Positions 1-5,534 are shown, counted from the first letter of the stretch. The stretch is DNA of 5,715 nucleotides from Campylobacterota bacterium (GCA_013153675.1 JAADEA010000149.1:1-5715); one strand, 5' to 3'. Notes: generated by a model not told the origin, from the sequence alone. Numbers and translations: made by a program.

Positions 1-1382
1 ATTATTAAAGAGTTATCTCTTATCTCAAAGTGATATTTTATTCTATAAGAGTAGCTAAATAAAATATCGCTAAGTGTGTATATAAATCCTAGCCATTTGA
101 TAATTTTTTTGGAAGGTAAAAGGCTTTTATGCTCTTTTTTAAGGGGTTTATAGATTAATTTATCCCCTTTTGAGCGCAAAATTATAGCAATTAAGAGCAT
201 ATCTTTATGGGTATATTTCCAGTTTAGCTCTTGGGATGCAATATAGTATGCGTGTTTGTGCTCTTCGTAGATTGTTAGAGTCTTTCCTATATTGCTAATT
301 TTAGTGGCATCAGTTAGATGTTTTAGATAGAAGCTATCTAGATTTGCTTTTGAACTTAAAGTATTAAATAGCTCTTTTACAATCTTTACTTTATATTTAA
401 TAGGGAGCTTTAGTAGGTCAAATCTATCATTAATACTTACAATACTTGGATTTAGTTCTTTTGGAAATTTTCCTCCAACTCCTCTTAACATATCATATAA
501 AAATAGCCCTTCTCTAATTCCAACTCCACTTGTAATGATATTATCTATTTTTAGATGCTCTACTATCTCTTTAAATATCAATAGACCACTTTTAATAGTA
601 TCAAATCTACTCTCTTTTATAAAAAGCTTTTTAAGCTCTTTATTATCTTTGGCATTTAATATATTTTCAAAGTGTGAAGTGAAGTTTGAAAAGGAGTACT
701 CAAAGGCGTGTATCTTTTTAAAGCTATAATTGGTTAGCTCCATAATAGATTTAGCTAGAGCTCTTAAGACTCCTCCAATTGCAACAATCTTATCACCCTT
801 AAATGATGGTGGAATTTTTGATATCTCTTTTTTTATAAACTCTCTTGCCTCTTCTATACTTTTATTTTTGTCTAAAAATAGCTCTTTTATTGTAATTGTT
901 CCAATATTTAAAGAGATAGTATCAATTATCTCTTCATCTTTAATTAAGGCTATATCACTTGAGCCTCCACCAATATCAATTGTAACGGCATTGCTGATTG
1001 GTAATAAGTTTTTAGCTGCCACTGCGGCTAAGAATGCCTCTTTTTTCCCATCTATTACTTTAATATTTAGCTTAGTCTTTTCTCTTACCTCTTTAAGAAA
1101 CTCTAATCTATTAGGAGCATTTCTAACAGCAGCCGTGGCAATAACTAAGGTCTTTTTAGCTTTATAATCTTTAATTACATCTTGGAAGGTAGAAAGAGTA
1201 GATATTGTTCTAGCGATTGCTTTTGGTTGAAGATATCCTTTATTTTCAAAGCTACCTTCACTAATTCTAGCATTTGATTTTAGTTGGTTAATAAGGTGAA
1301 AACCAAATCTACTGGTGCGTTGAAAAATTACTAATCTTAAAGAGTTTGAACCAATATCGATAATAGCAACTCGTTTGGGCAT
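1..1382 (-). CDS. ppx: Ppx/GppA-family exopolyphosphatase / guanosine pentaphosphate phosphohydrolase (3' end outside window)
   Basis: Reads leftward from an ATG at 1382-1380 and is open to the window edge (460 complete codons). It belongs to the ASKHA-fold Ppx/GppA family, cytoplasmic enzymes that release phosphate from polyphosphate and/or convert pppGpp to ppGpp. The first phosphate-binding loop is IDIGSNSLRLV (residues 8-18), followed by TAAVRNA (83-89), the catalytic region IDGKKEAFL with Glu115 as probable catalytic base, the second phosphate loop TIDIGGGSSDIA (134-145), and a GGVLRALAK segment. The C-terminal part looks like the HD-like helical domain, but the expected His-Asp is Ser363-Asn364 (KISNIGK), so a metal-dependent HD activity is unlikely. 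Family length is about 480-510 residues, so little is missing. The start lies 3 nt after the ferredoxin stop with a GAGG-type ribosome site inside the ferredoxin's last codons, implying co-translation. Which substrate it prefers cannot be told from sequence. Confidence 0.93.
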   Translation of the reverse strand, partial: MPKRVAIIDIGSNSLRLVIFQRTSRFGFHLINQLKSNARISEGSFENKGYLQPKAIARTISTLSTFQDVIKDYKAKKTLVIATAAVRNAPNRLEFLKEVREKTKLNIKVIDGKKEAFLAAVAAKNLLPISNAVTIDIGGGSSDIALIKDEEIIDTISLNIGTITIKELFLDKNKSIEEAREFIKKEISKIPPSFKGDKIVAIGGVLRALAKSIMELTNYSFKKIHAFEYSFSNFTSHFENILNAKDNKELKKLFIKESRFDTIKSGLLIFKEIVEHLKIDNIITSGVGIREGLFLYDMLRGVGGKFPKELNPSIVSINDRFDLLKLPIKYKVKIVKELFNTLSSKANLDSFYLKHLTDATKISNIGKTLTIYEEHKHAYYIASQELNWKYTHKDMLLIAIILRSKGDKLIYKPLKKEHKSLLPSKKIIKWLGFIYTLSDILFSYSYRIKYHFEIRDNSLI

Positions 1383-1385
1383 ATA

Positions 1386-1637
1386 TTATGCCTCTTCTTC
1401 AAGTTGCTTTAGCTTATATTTTAGCTCCTCAATGCTCTCTACATTATCTGGGTCTGGAACAATGCAATCAACTGGACAAACAGCAATACATTGAGGCTCA
1501 TCAAAAAAGCCAACACACTCAGTGCACCTATCTGGGTCAATAATATAGATTGGGTCATTCTCTTCGATTGAACCAGTTGGACACTCTTCTCTGCAAGCAT
1601 CACACGCAATACACTCATCAGTTATCATTAGTGCCAT
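1386..1637 (-). CDS. fdx: Allochromatium-type 2[4Fe-4S] ferredoxin (YfhL/FdxB-like)
   Basis: An 83-residue soluble, acidic ferredoxin carrying two [4Fe-4S] clusters. Cysteines are at 9, 12, 15, 19, 38, 41, 50, 54 and 58. By the known Allochromatium vinosum pattern, Cys9/12/15 with Cys54 bind one cluster and Cys38/41/50 with Cys19 the other. The eight-residue insertion between Cys41 and Cys50 (VGFFDEPQ), the ninth cysteine (Cys58) and the acidic helical tail (residues 64-83) are diagnostic of this subfamily, whose members have very low and unequal cluster potentials. It is a one-electron carrier; the partner is not shown by sequence. It lies 94 bp downstream of the histidine kinase and 3 bp upstream of ppx. 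The ATG is preceded by AAAAGGTAGA, a good ribosome site. I recall a ferredoxin-Ppx/GppA pairing in H. pylori and C. jejuni, so the neighbourhood is conserved and probably functional. Confidence 0.95.
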   Translation of the reverse strand: MALMITDECIACDACREECPTGSIEENDPIYIIDPDRCTECVGFFDEPQCIAVCPVDCIVPDPDNVESIEELKYKLKQLEEEA

Positions 1638-1731
1638 AGCTCTACCTTTTTGTTGTTATAATTTTAATTACAATGCTTTATAACTTATTTAATCTTAAAT
1701 AGTCTTTAATTATAAACAACCTTAAAAAAAA
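1638..1731 (-). promoter_or_regulatory. Kinase-ferredoxin intergenic spacer with possible weak promoter
   Basis: This 94-bp AT-rich spacer separates the kinase stop from the ferredoxin start. On the minus strand it has a TATAAT at 1714-1709 and a TATAAA at 1682-1677, either of which could be a -10 element; neither has a clear -35, which is common in Campylobacterota. The kinase gene is followed by a T-rich run but by no GC-stabilised hairpin, so read-through from the two-component operon into the ferredoxin is also likely. The AT content makes chance TATA-like hexamers frequent. Confidence 0.3.
1641..1650 (-). promoter_or_regulatory. Ribosome binding site of the ferredoxin gene
   Basis: On the minus strand AAAAGGTAGA precedes the ATG at 1637. 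AAGG sits about 8 nt before the start, which supports this ATG over the in-frame Met4. Confidence 0.6.
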
Positions 1732-3021
1732 TTAATGAATTGGTAACATAATTGTAGCAACTGCGCCCTTTTTGTGGGCTCTATTCTTTAAAGATAGTTT
1801 TGCTTCAATTGAATTAGCCGCATTTTTTGCTAGAAATAATCCAAGTCCTGTTCCGGGAGAATTTTTAGCTCTTTTAAATGGAGCAAAAATATCAAAGTGT
1901 TCTGGAACCCCTGGTCCATTATCTTTTATTCTTACTACCAAATAGTTTTTGCATAAGAAGGAGCTTATTTTTATACTGCTCTTTTTTGGAGTAAATCTAA
2001 TAGCATTTTGGATAAGATTTTGTAGAATCTGTCTTAAGAGAGAGGGTTGAATTTTAGTTTTTAAAGATAGTGGACGAAGCTTTTTTATAATAAACTTCTC
2101 TTCTCTAATTGCTACAATCTCAAACTCCTCTATTAAATCCTCAATAAATTTTATTATATCAATCTCTTTTTTCTCTTCAAACTGAGCCCCTTCAGCTCTT
2201 CCAAAAGCAAGGATTGATTCAATAGTATTATTTAAAGTATCAATTGATTTAATATTTTGCTCTAGCGCTTTGGTTAAAGACTCTATACTTTTATCTTTTT
2301 TTAATAGTGAGACTTGGGCTTTTGTCTTCATAACAGCTAATGGAGTCTTTAGCTCATGTGCGGCTCCAATAAAGAGCTCCTTTTTATATTTTATAAAATT
2401 ATCAACTTTATTGATTAAAGAGTTGATTGCAATCCCTAAAGGTTCAAACTCTTGAGGAAGATTTTTTATATTTATCTTATTAAGCTTGGTCTCATTCATC
2501 TTGGCAATATTTTTGCTTACTATATTAATTGGTCTAATTAACATTTTAGATAGAAAAAAGGCATATATAATAATAATTACCAATGAAGCTATATTGACTA
2601 AAATTACTGCCTTATAGACCACATTTTGAAGATTAATCTTTTTGGTTATATCTTTTGTAAGAACTAAATAGGTTTGGCTTCTAAAGTTATAGGCAAAAAA
2701 TCCTTGCATATAATATTTATTTTTATCTTTTATTATTCTAAAATATTTGGGTTTAAAGTTTAAATAGGGGGCATTTTGCAGTTTTGCCTCAATATTTAAA
2801 GAGTTTTTTAAAATATCTTTTTGAGTATTTAGGATATTAGGAAGATTATAAAAGTCTTTTAATAGATATTTAGCTTGCTGCTCTAGTGACTCTTTTATCT
2901 CTAAATTTGATTTAACTTTTATATAGATATAAAGAGAGAATGAAGTTATTAATACCAGCGTTGCCATAGCAACGCTAAGTTTTAGTAGAAAGTTAACCCT
3001 TAAGCTTCTTCTGAGAAACAA
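1732..3021 (-). CDS. Membrane sensor histidine kinase, partner of the HsrA/CosR-type regulator
   Basis: A 429-residue inner-membrane sensor kinase that autophosphorylates on histidine and should pass phosphate to the adjacent regulator. Layout: basic N-terminus (LRRSLR), membrane segment about 13-34, periplasmic sensor region about 35-136 with no domain I recognise, second membrane segment about 138-158, HAMP linker about 159-210 (Arg-Pro at 163-164), HisKA H-box AHELKTPL with phospho-acceptor His222, then the ATPase domain: N-box NLIQNA (335-340), G1 DNGPGVP (367-373), F-box region around 377-383, and G2 GTGLGL (390-395). All catalytic motifs are intact. The start is TTG, inside the regulator gene (22-bp overlap), 9 nt after an AGAAGAAGAGG ribosome site; an in-frame stop lies just upstream and the next start, Met19, falls inside the membrane segment without a ribosome site. 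Stimulus unknown; the 100-residue periplasmic part implies an envelope or extracellular signal. Confidence 0.93.
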   Translation of the reverse strand: MFLRRSLRVNFLLKLSVAMATLVLITSFSLYIYIKVKSNLEIKESLEQQAKYLLKDFYNLPNILNTQKDILKNSLNIEAKLQNAPYLNFKPKYFRIIKDKNKYYMQGFFAYNFRSQTYLVLTKDITKKINLQNVVYKAVILVNIASLVIIIIYAFFLSKMLIRPINIVSKNIAKMNETKLNKINIKNLPQEFEPLGIAINSLINKVDNFIKYKKELFIGAAHELKTPLAVMKTKAQVSLLKKDKSIESLTKALEQNIKSIDTLNNTIESILAFGRAEGAQFEEKKEIDIIKFIEDLIEEFEIVAIREEKFIIKKLRPLSLKTKIQPSLLRQILQNLIQNAIRFTPKKSSIKISSFLCKNYLVVRIKDNGPGVPEHFDIFAPFKRAKNSPGTGLGLFLAKNAANSIEAKLSLKNRAHKKGAVATIMLPIH

Positions 3022-3671
3022 AAACGATAACCTCTTCTTCTAACCGTTTCAACTGTTGTAATTCCTAATTGTTTGTCCATTTTTTGGCGAATTTGGTTGA
3101 TTGCAACCTCAATCACATTTGGAGTTACAAGCTCAGGCTCTTCCCAAATTGCATCTAAAAGCTGCTCTTTTGAGACAATTTGGTCTTTTCTCATTGCAAG
3201 ATGGGTCAAAACCTCAAATGGCTTTCCTTTTAACTCTACACTCTCACCTTTATAGATAATTTTCTCCTCTTCTGGATTTATTATTAAATCTCCAATTTTT
3301 ATTATATTGCTTCCTCCAAACCTTAGTTTTGCCTCAATTCTCATAAGTAAAATATCAAAATCAAATGGCTTTTTAATATAATCATCTGCCCCAGCTTTTA
3401 ATGCTGCAATTTCACTCTCTTTATCATCTCTTGCAGAAAGAACTATTACAGCAGTCTTATTACTCTTATTCTTTATTTCTGGAATTAAATCGATTCCATT
3501 TCCATCGGGTAACATCCAATCAAGAAGAACTAAATCATAGTGTCTAATACCTAAAAGATATCTTCCATCGCTTAGATTTTCAGCAATATCACTTTGGTAT
3601 CCAAACTCCTTTAAACCCTCACTTAATGTCTGGTTTAGAGTTACTTCATCTTCTATTATTAATATTCTCAT
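3000..3671 (-). CDS. hsrA: OmpR-family response regulator, HsrA/CosR type, with intact phospho-acceptor Asp
   Basis: A 223-residue cytoplasmic transcription factor. Receiver domain, residues 1-118: acidic pocket Glu7-Asp8, phospho-acceptor Asp51 in LLDWMLPDG, switch Ser79 (VLSA), Lys101 in KKPF. Winged-helix DNA-binding domain, about 122-218, with GKPFEVLTHLA, the recognition region TPNVIEVAINQIRQKM and the wing VRRRGYRFCF. From memory this DNA-binding half is almost identical to H. pylori HsrA (HP1043) and C. jejuni CosR, essential regulators of redox, stress and metabolic homeostasis. Those are atypical orphans lacking a normal phosphorylation site; this one has every canonical receiver residue and an overlapping kinase gene. 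The order regulator-ferredoxin-Ppx also resembles, as I recall, the cosR neighbourhood of C. jejuni. The ATG at 3671 follows an extended -10 promoter by about 25 nt, with only a weak ribosome site (GGGAT). The alternative is a close paralogue rather than the true orthologue; OmpR-family assignment is certain. Confidence 0.92.
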   Translation of the reverse strand: MRILIIEDEVTLNQTLSEGLKEFGYQSDIAENLSDGRYLLGIRHYDLVLLDWMLPDGNGIDLIPEIKNKSNKTAVIVLSARDDKESEIAALKAGADDYIKKPFDFDILLMRIEAKLRFGGSNIIKIGDLIINPEEEKIIYKGESVELKGKPFEVLTHLAMRKDQIVSKEQLLDAIWEEPELVTPNVIEVAINQIRQKMDKQLGITTVETVRRRGYRFCFSEEA

Positions 3672-3702
3672 TATTCAATCCCATTTATTAATTTTTTCTT
3701 AA

Positions 3703-3711
3703 ATTATACCA
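3703..3711 (-). promoter_or_regulatory. Extended -10 promoter of the regulator-kinase operon
   Basis: The minus strand reads TGGTATAAT, a perfect TATAAT at 3708-3703 with the TGn extension. The predicted transcription start is near 3696, giving a 5' leader of about 25 nt. No TTGACA-like -35 is seen; sigma-70 promoters of Campylobacterota often lack one. Confidence 0.7.
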
Positions 3712-3725
3712 TAAAAAACTCCATA

Positions 3726-3743
3726 TTTTAAACTATCTTTAAA
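3726..3743 (-). promoter_or_regulatory. Candidate autoregulatory binding site of the HsrA/CosR-type regulator
   Basis: On the minus strand TTTAAAG (3743-3737) and TTTAAAA (3732-3726) form a direct repeat with an 11-bp period, the spacing expected for an OmpR-family dimer binding head to tail. It covers about -47 to -30 relative to the predicted start of the regulator operon. H. pylori HsrA is known to bind its own promoter and, as I recall, prefers TTTAAG-like tandem half-sites. A further TTTAAG lies at 3703-3698. AT richness makes chance matches common. Confidence 0.35.
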
Positions 3744-3812
3744 AAAGTGAATTTTATCTTCTTAAGTTGGTCTAAAAGGAGGGTTATCTTTCATTATGAA
3801 ATATTTTTAAAT

Positions 3813-3828
3813 ATACCCCAGTAGGTAT
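3813..3828. promoter_or_regulatory. Inverted repeat resembling a CsoR/RcnR/CstR-type operator
   Basis: ATACC-CCAGTA-GGTAT is a perfect 5-bp inverted repeat around a C-rich centre, in otherwise very AT-rich DNA. It lies about 14 bp upstream of the -10 element of the transpeptidase gene, overlapping the -35 position. The form, AT arms flanking C/G tracts, is that of operators for the CsoR/RcnR/FrmR/CstR repressor family. No such repressor is in the window, so the assignment is only by resemblance. Confidence 0.25.
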
Positions 3829-3841
3829 TGCATAATAGCGT

Positions 3842-3860
3842 TATAATTTATAAGAAAGGA
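3842..3860 (+). promoter_or_regulatory. -10 element and ribosome binding site of the L,D-transpeptidase gene
   Basis: TATAAT at 3842-3847 predicts a transcription start near 3854. The ribosome site AAGGA (3856-3860) stands 8 nt before the ATG at 3869. The leader would be only about 15 nt, so either this is the promoter or it is a chance TATAAT; CATAAT at 3831-3836 is a weaker alternative giving a slightly longer leader. Confidence 0.5.
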
Positions 3861-3868
3861 AATAAGAG

Positions 3869-4501
3869 ATGAAGAAGTGGTTATTAGTGATTCTAGTTCC
3901 ATTTTTTTTATATAGTTCTAAGTTGATAAAGATAGATTTATCTAAACAAAAGATTTATGCTTTAGAGAATGGAAAAGTTGTTTTTAGTGGAAATATCTCT
4001 TCTGGAAAGAGTACTCATAAGACCCCTAATGGGTGGTTTAGGATTATTGAAAAAGATATAGACCATGTCTCAAATAAATATCCTGAGCCTGATGGTGGAG
4101 CAAAGATGCCCTATATGCTAAGGTTAACCAATACTGGAATTGCTATACATCAAGGCTATCTCCCTGGATATCCAGCCTCCCATGGATGTATAAGAGTCTC
4201 TAAAAGGACTGCAAAAAAGCTTTGGTATTGGAGTAGAATTGGAACAAGAGTAAAGATATATGGAGATGCAAGTAGATATTTGGCTAAAAAGAGAATAAAG
4301 GTAAAGAAGAAAAAAAAGAGGTATGTAGTTAAACGGAGCAAAAAAAGGTATAAAACCTATAAACGCTCTAAAAAGAAGTATATAAGAAGATATGTAAAAA
4401 AAAGAAAAATAAATAAGACTCCTAGAAAGTCTAAAAGATATTATAGAAGAGTAGCTTCAAATTCTGATTATGAGATTGTGGAGATTTATGATGTTTGGTA
4501 G
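3869..4501 (+). CDS. Secreted L,D-transpeptidase (YkuD domain) with polybasic C-terminal tail
   Basis: A 210-residue exported peptidoglycan enzyme. Residues 1-17 are a signal peptide (MKKW, hydrophobic core to Tyr15, small residues Ser16-Ser17). The YkuD catalytic domain spans about 19-132: strand IKIDLSKQKIYAL, TPNGWFRI (52-59), then the active-site signature with His94, Gly96, Ser104-His105-Gly106-Cys107 and Arg109; Cys107 is the catalytic nucleophile. Family members form 3-3 cross-links in peptidoglycan, attach proteins to it, or act as L,D-carboxypeptidases. It lacks the NTF2-like domain of the helical-shape enzymes Csd6/Pgp2 of Helicobacter and Campylobacter, so it is a different, minimal type. 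Residues 140-194 are 34 Lys/Arg of 55 plus seven Tyr, with an internal 10-residue repeat, then an acidic end (SNSDYEIVEIYDVW). It is transcribed divergently from the two-component operon, which may regulate it. Function of the tail unknown; wall or polyanion binding is my inference. Confidence 0.93.
   Translation: MKKWLLVILVPFFLYSSKLIKIDLSKQKIYALENGKVVFSGNISSGKSTHKTPNGWFRIIEKDIDHVSNKYPEPDGGAKMPYMLRLTNTGIAIHQGYLPGYPASHGCIRVSKRTAKKLWYWSRIGTRVKIYGDASRYLAKKRIKVKKKKKRYVVKRSKKRYKTYKRSKKKYIRRYVKKRKINKTPRKSKRYYRRVASNSDYEIVEIYDVW
4331..4390 (+). repeat. Tandem 10-codon repeat within the basic tail of the transpeptidase
   Basis: Two adjacent 30-bp units encode KRSKKRYKTY and KRSKKKYIRR (residues 155-174), identical in the first five residues and sharing the Tyr at position 7. 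At DNA level the units differ in synonymous positions (Arg CGG versus CGC, Ser AGC versus TCT), so the protein pattern is kept while the DNA has diverged. Confidence 0.6.
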
Positions 4502-4504
4502 GTT

Positions 4505-4849
4505 TTAAAACTCTTCTAAATACTCTCTTTCCCACCTATTGGAGAGAGAGACGATACAATCTTTTAAAATGTTTGGTTTAGAGATTTTTAGATAAAGAGA
4601 ATCAATCAATTCAAACTCTTTAAAGATTTCTTCTTTAATAGCAACTAATGCCTCTTCTAATAAAAAGAACTTTTGCTCTTGCATAAGAGTTTTAATTAAA
4701 TTGCAAATTTGCACATAATCTATATAGCTCTTATTCTCATAGCTATAAGAGGCTTTGAGGTTAATAATTACCTCTTGCTCTTTTTCTCTTTCAAAATCTA
4801 GCACACCAATAATAGTTTTAAATCTAAAATCTTCAATCTCTATTGTCAA
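4505..4849 (-). CDS. folB: Dihydroneopterin aldolase (folate biosynthesis)
   Basis: A 114-residue cytoplasmic enzyme of the FolB family, which cleaves 7,8-dihydroneopterin to 6-hydroxymethyl-7,8-dihydropterin and glycolaldehyde. By comparison with the well-studied Staphylococcus enzyme: IIGVLDFERE at 13-22 (Glu20 equals Glu22), DYVQI with Tyr45 (Tyr54), FLLEEAL with Leu64-Glu65 (Leu73-Glu74, pterin anchoring), and KISKP with catalytic Lys91 (Lys100). Length is normal for the family. The start codon is TTG, overlapping the plsY stop as TTGA (4 bp), behind the purine-rich GAGGAAGGAAGAG inside plsY; no other usable start exists nearby, so translation is coupled to plsY. Its stop is 3 bp from that of the convergent transpeptidase gene. 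The pairing with plsY is one I recall from other Campylobacterota and probably reflects co-transcription rather than a shared pathway. Confidence 0.9.
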   Translation of the reverse strand: MTIEIEDFRFKTIIGVLDFEREKEQEVIINLKASYSYENKSYIDYVQICNLIKTLMQEQKFFLLEEALVAIKEEIFKEFELIDSLYLKISKPNILKDCIVSLSNRWEREYLEEF

Positions 4850-5502
4850 ACTACTCTTCCTTCCTCTTTTGAAAGCAATCTTTTAATATTTGGAATATGT
4901 TTATAAAATATAATAAATGCAATTAGATAAAGTGGGGCAAATGAATAGATTCCAGGAAGCCCATCTGGATATATAATTTTTGCACTAATTAAAAGAACTG
5001 CTAGAGCAATTAGCGAAGATAAAGATGATATTTTTAAAACTTTTGCACTAATTGCCCAAGCTAAAAGAGCAATTAGAGTTGGAATTGGAATTAAAAATAG
5101 CAATACTCCAAAGGCAGTTGCTACTCCTTTTCCACCTTCAAATTTTAGATATGGAGAGTAGCAATGTCCAAGCACTGCAAAGACTGCAACTGACCATAAA
5201 GTAAATTCACTTGCTCCAAGATATTTTGCAACTAAAAGAACAATAACCCCTTTTATTGCATCTAAAAACAGAGTTAATGCTCCAAGCTTTTTTGCTAGCT
5301 TTTCATCTTTTTGCTTTAGCACTCTTAAGACATTTGTTGCTCCAATATTTTTGCTGCCAGCCTCTTTTACATTAACTCCTCCAACATATTTTGCAAGCAA
5401 ATATCCAAATGGAATCCCTCCAATAAGATATGCACTAAGATAAAGCATTCCATTAAAGCTTGTAAGTAGCTCAATTAGCCCTTCAATTATATTGCCTATC
5501 AA
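4846..5502 (-). CDS. plsY: Acyl-phosphate:glycerol-3-phosphate acyltransferase
   Basis: A 218-residue integral inner-membrane enzyme that transfers an acyl group from acyl-phosphate to glycerol-3-phosphate, making lysophosphatidic acid, the first committed step of phospholipid synthesis. Motif 1: GSKNIGATNVLR (49-60; Lys51 where many homologues have Gly). Middle signature: LDAIKG (80-85). Motif 2: GHCYSPYLKFEGGKGVATAFG (112-132), the phosphate-binding part. Motif 3: KHIPNIKRLL (201-210), ending SKEE where others have a GTE. Membrane segments lie at about 20-40, 75-95, 100-115, 130-155, 160-177 and 188-200. The start used is TTG at 5502, 5 nt after AAAGGGG; Met19 is an alternative that would give the shorter N-terminus of the E. 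coli protein, but as I recall the H. pylori protein has a similarly long N-terminus, so I keep the TTG. First gene of the plsY-folB operon, with its own extended -10 promoter. Confidence 0.95.
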   Translation of the reverse strand: MIGNIIEGLIELLTSFNGMLYLSAYLIGGIPFGYLLAKYVGGVNVKEAGSKNIGATNVLRVLKQKDEKLAKKLGALTLFLDAIKGVIVLLVAKYLGASEFTLWSVAVFAVLGHCYSPYLKFEGGKGVATAFGVLLFLIPIPTLIALLAWAISAKVLKISSLSSLIALAVLLISAKIIYPDGLPGIYSFAPLYLIAFIIFYKHIPNIKRLLSKEEGRVV

Positions 5503-5507
5503 ACTAG

Positions 5508-5534
5508 CCCCTTTATTTTTTTAATATTGTAGCA
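5508..5534 (-). promoter_or_regulatory. plsY promoter (extended -10) and ribosome binding site
   Basis: The minus strand reads TGCTACAAT (5534-5526), a TGn-extended -10 element, followed after about 7 nt by the predicted start near 5519 and then AAAGGGG (5514-5508), 5 nt before the TTG start. The compact arrangement supports the TTG as the plsY start. Confidence 0.6.

Noticed and set aside
535..1167. Two open frames on the plus strand (535-729 and 730-1167)
   Set aside because: They are antisense to ppx, which has continuous family motifs on the minus strand; their products are low-complexity and have no ribosome site.
1717..1740. Possible terminator after the kinase gene (T-rich run on the minus strand)
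   Set aside because: No stable hairpin precedes the T run; only an AATT-AATT pairing is possible.
2270..3255. Short plus-strand frames at 2270-2455 and 3073-3255
   Set aside because: Antisense shadows of the kinase and regulator genes, with no recognisable domain.
3762..3794. Ten-residue minus-strand frame (MKDNPPFRPT) in the divergent intergenic region
   Set aside because: No ribosome site and it lies upstream of the predicted promoter for that strand.
4156..4341. Minus-strand frame of 61 codons opposite the transpeptidase
   Set aside because: Its phenylalanine-rich start is only the complement of the Lys-rich tail codons.
4502..4511. GTTTTAAAAC palindrome between the convergent transpeptidase and folB genes as a bidirectional terminator
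   Set aside because: It is all A/T apart from its end pair, has no loop and overlaps the folB stop; too weak to call, although no other terminator is visible between these genes.
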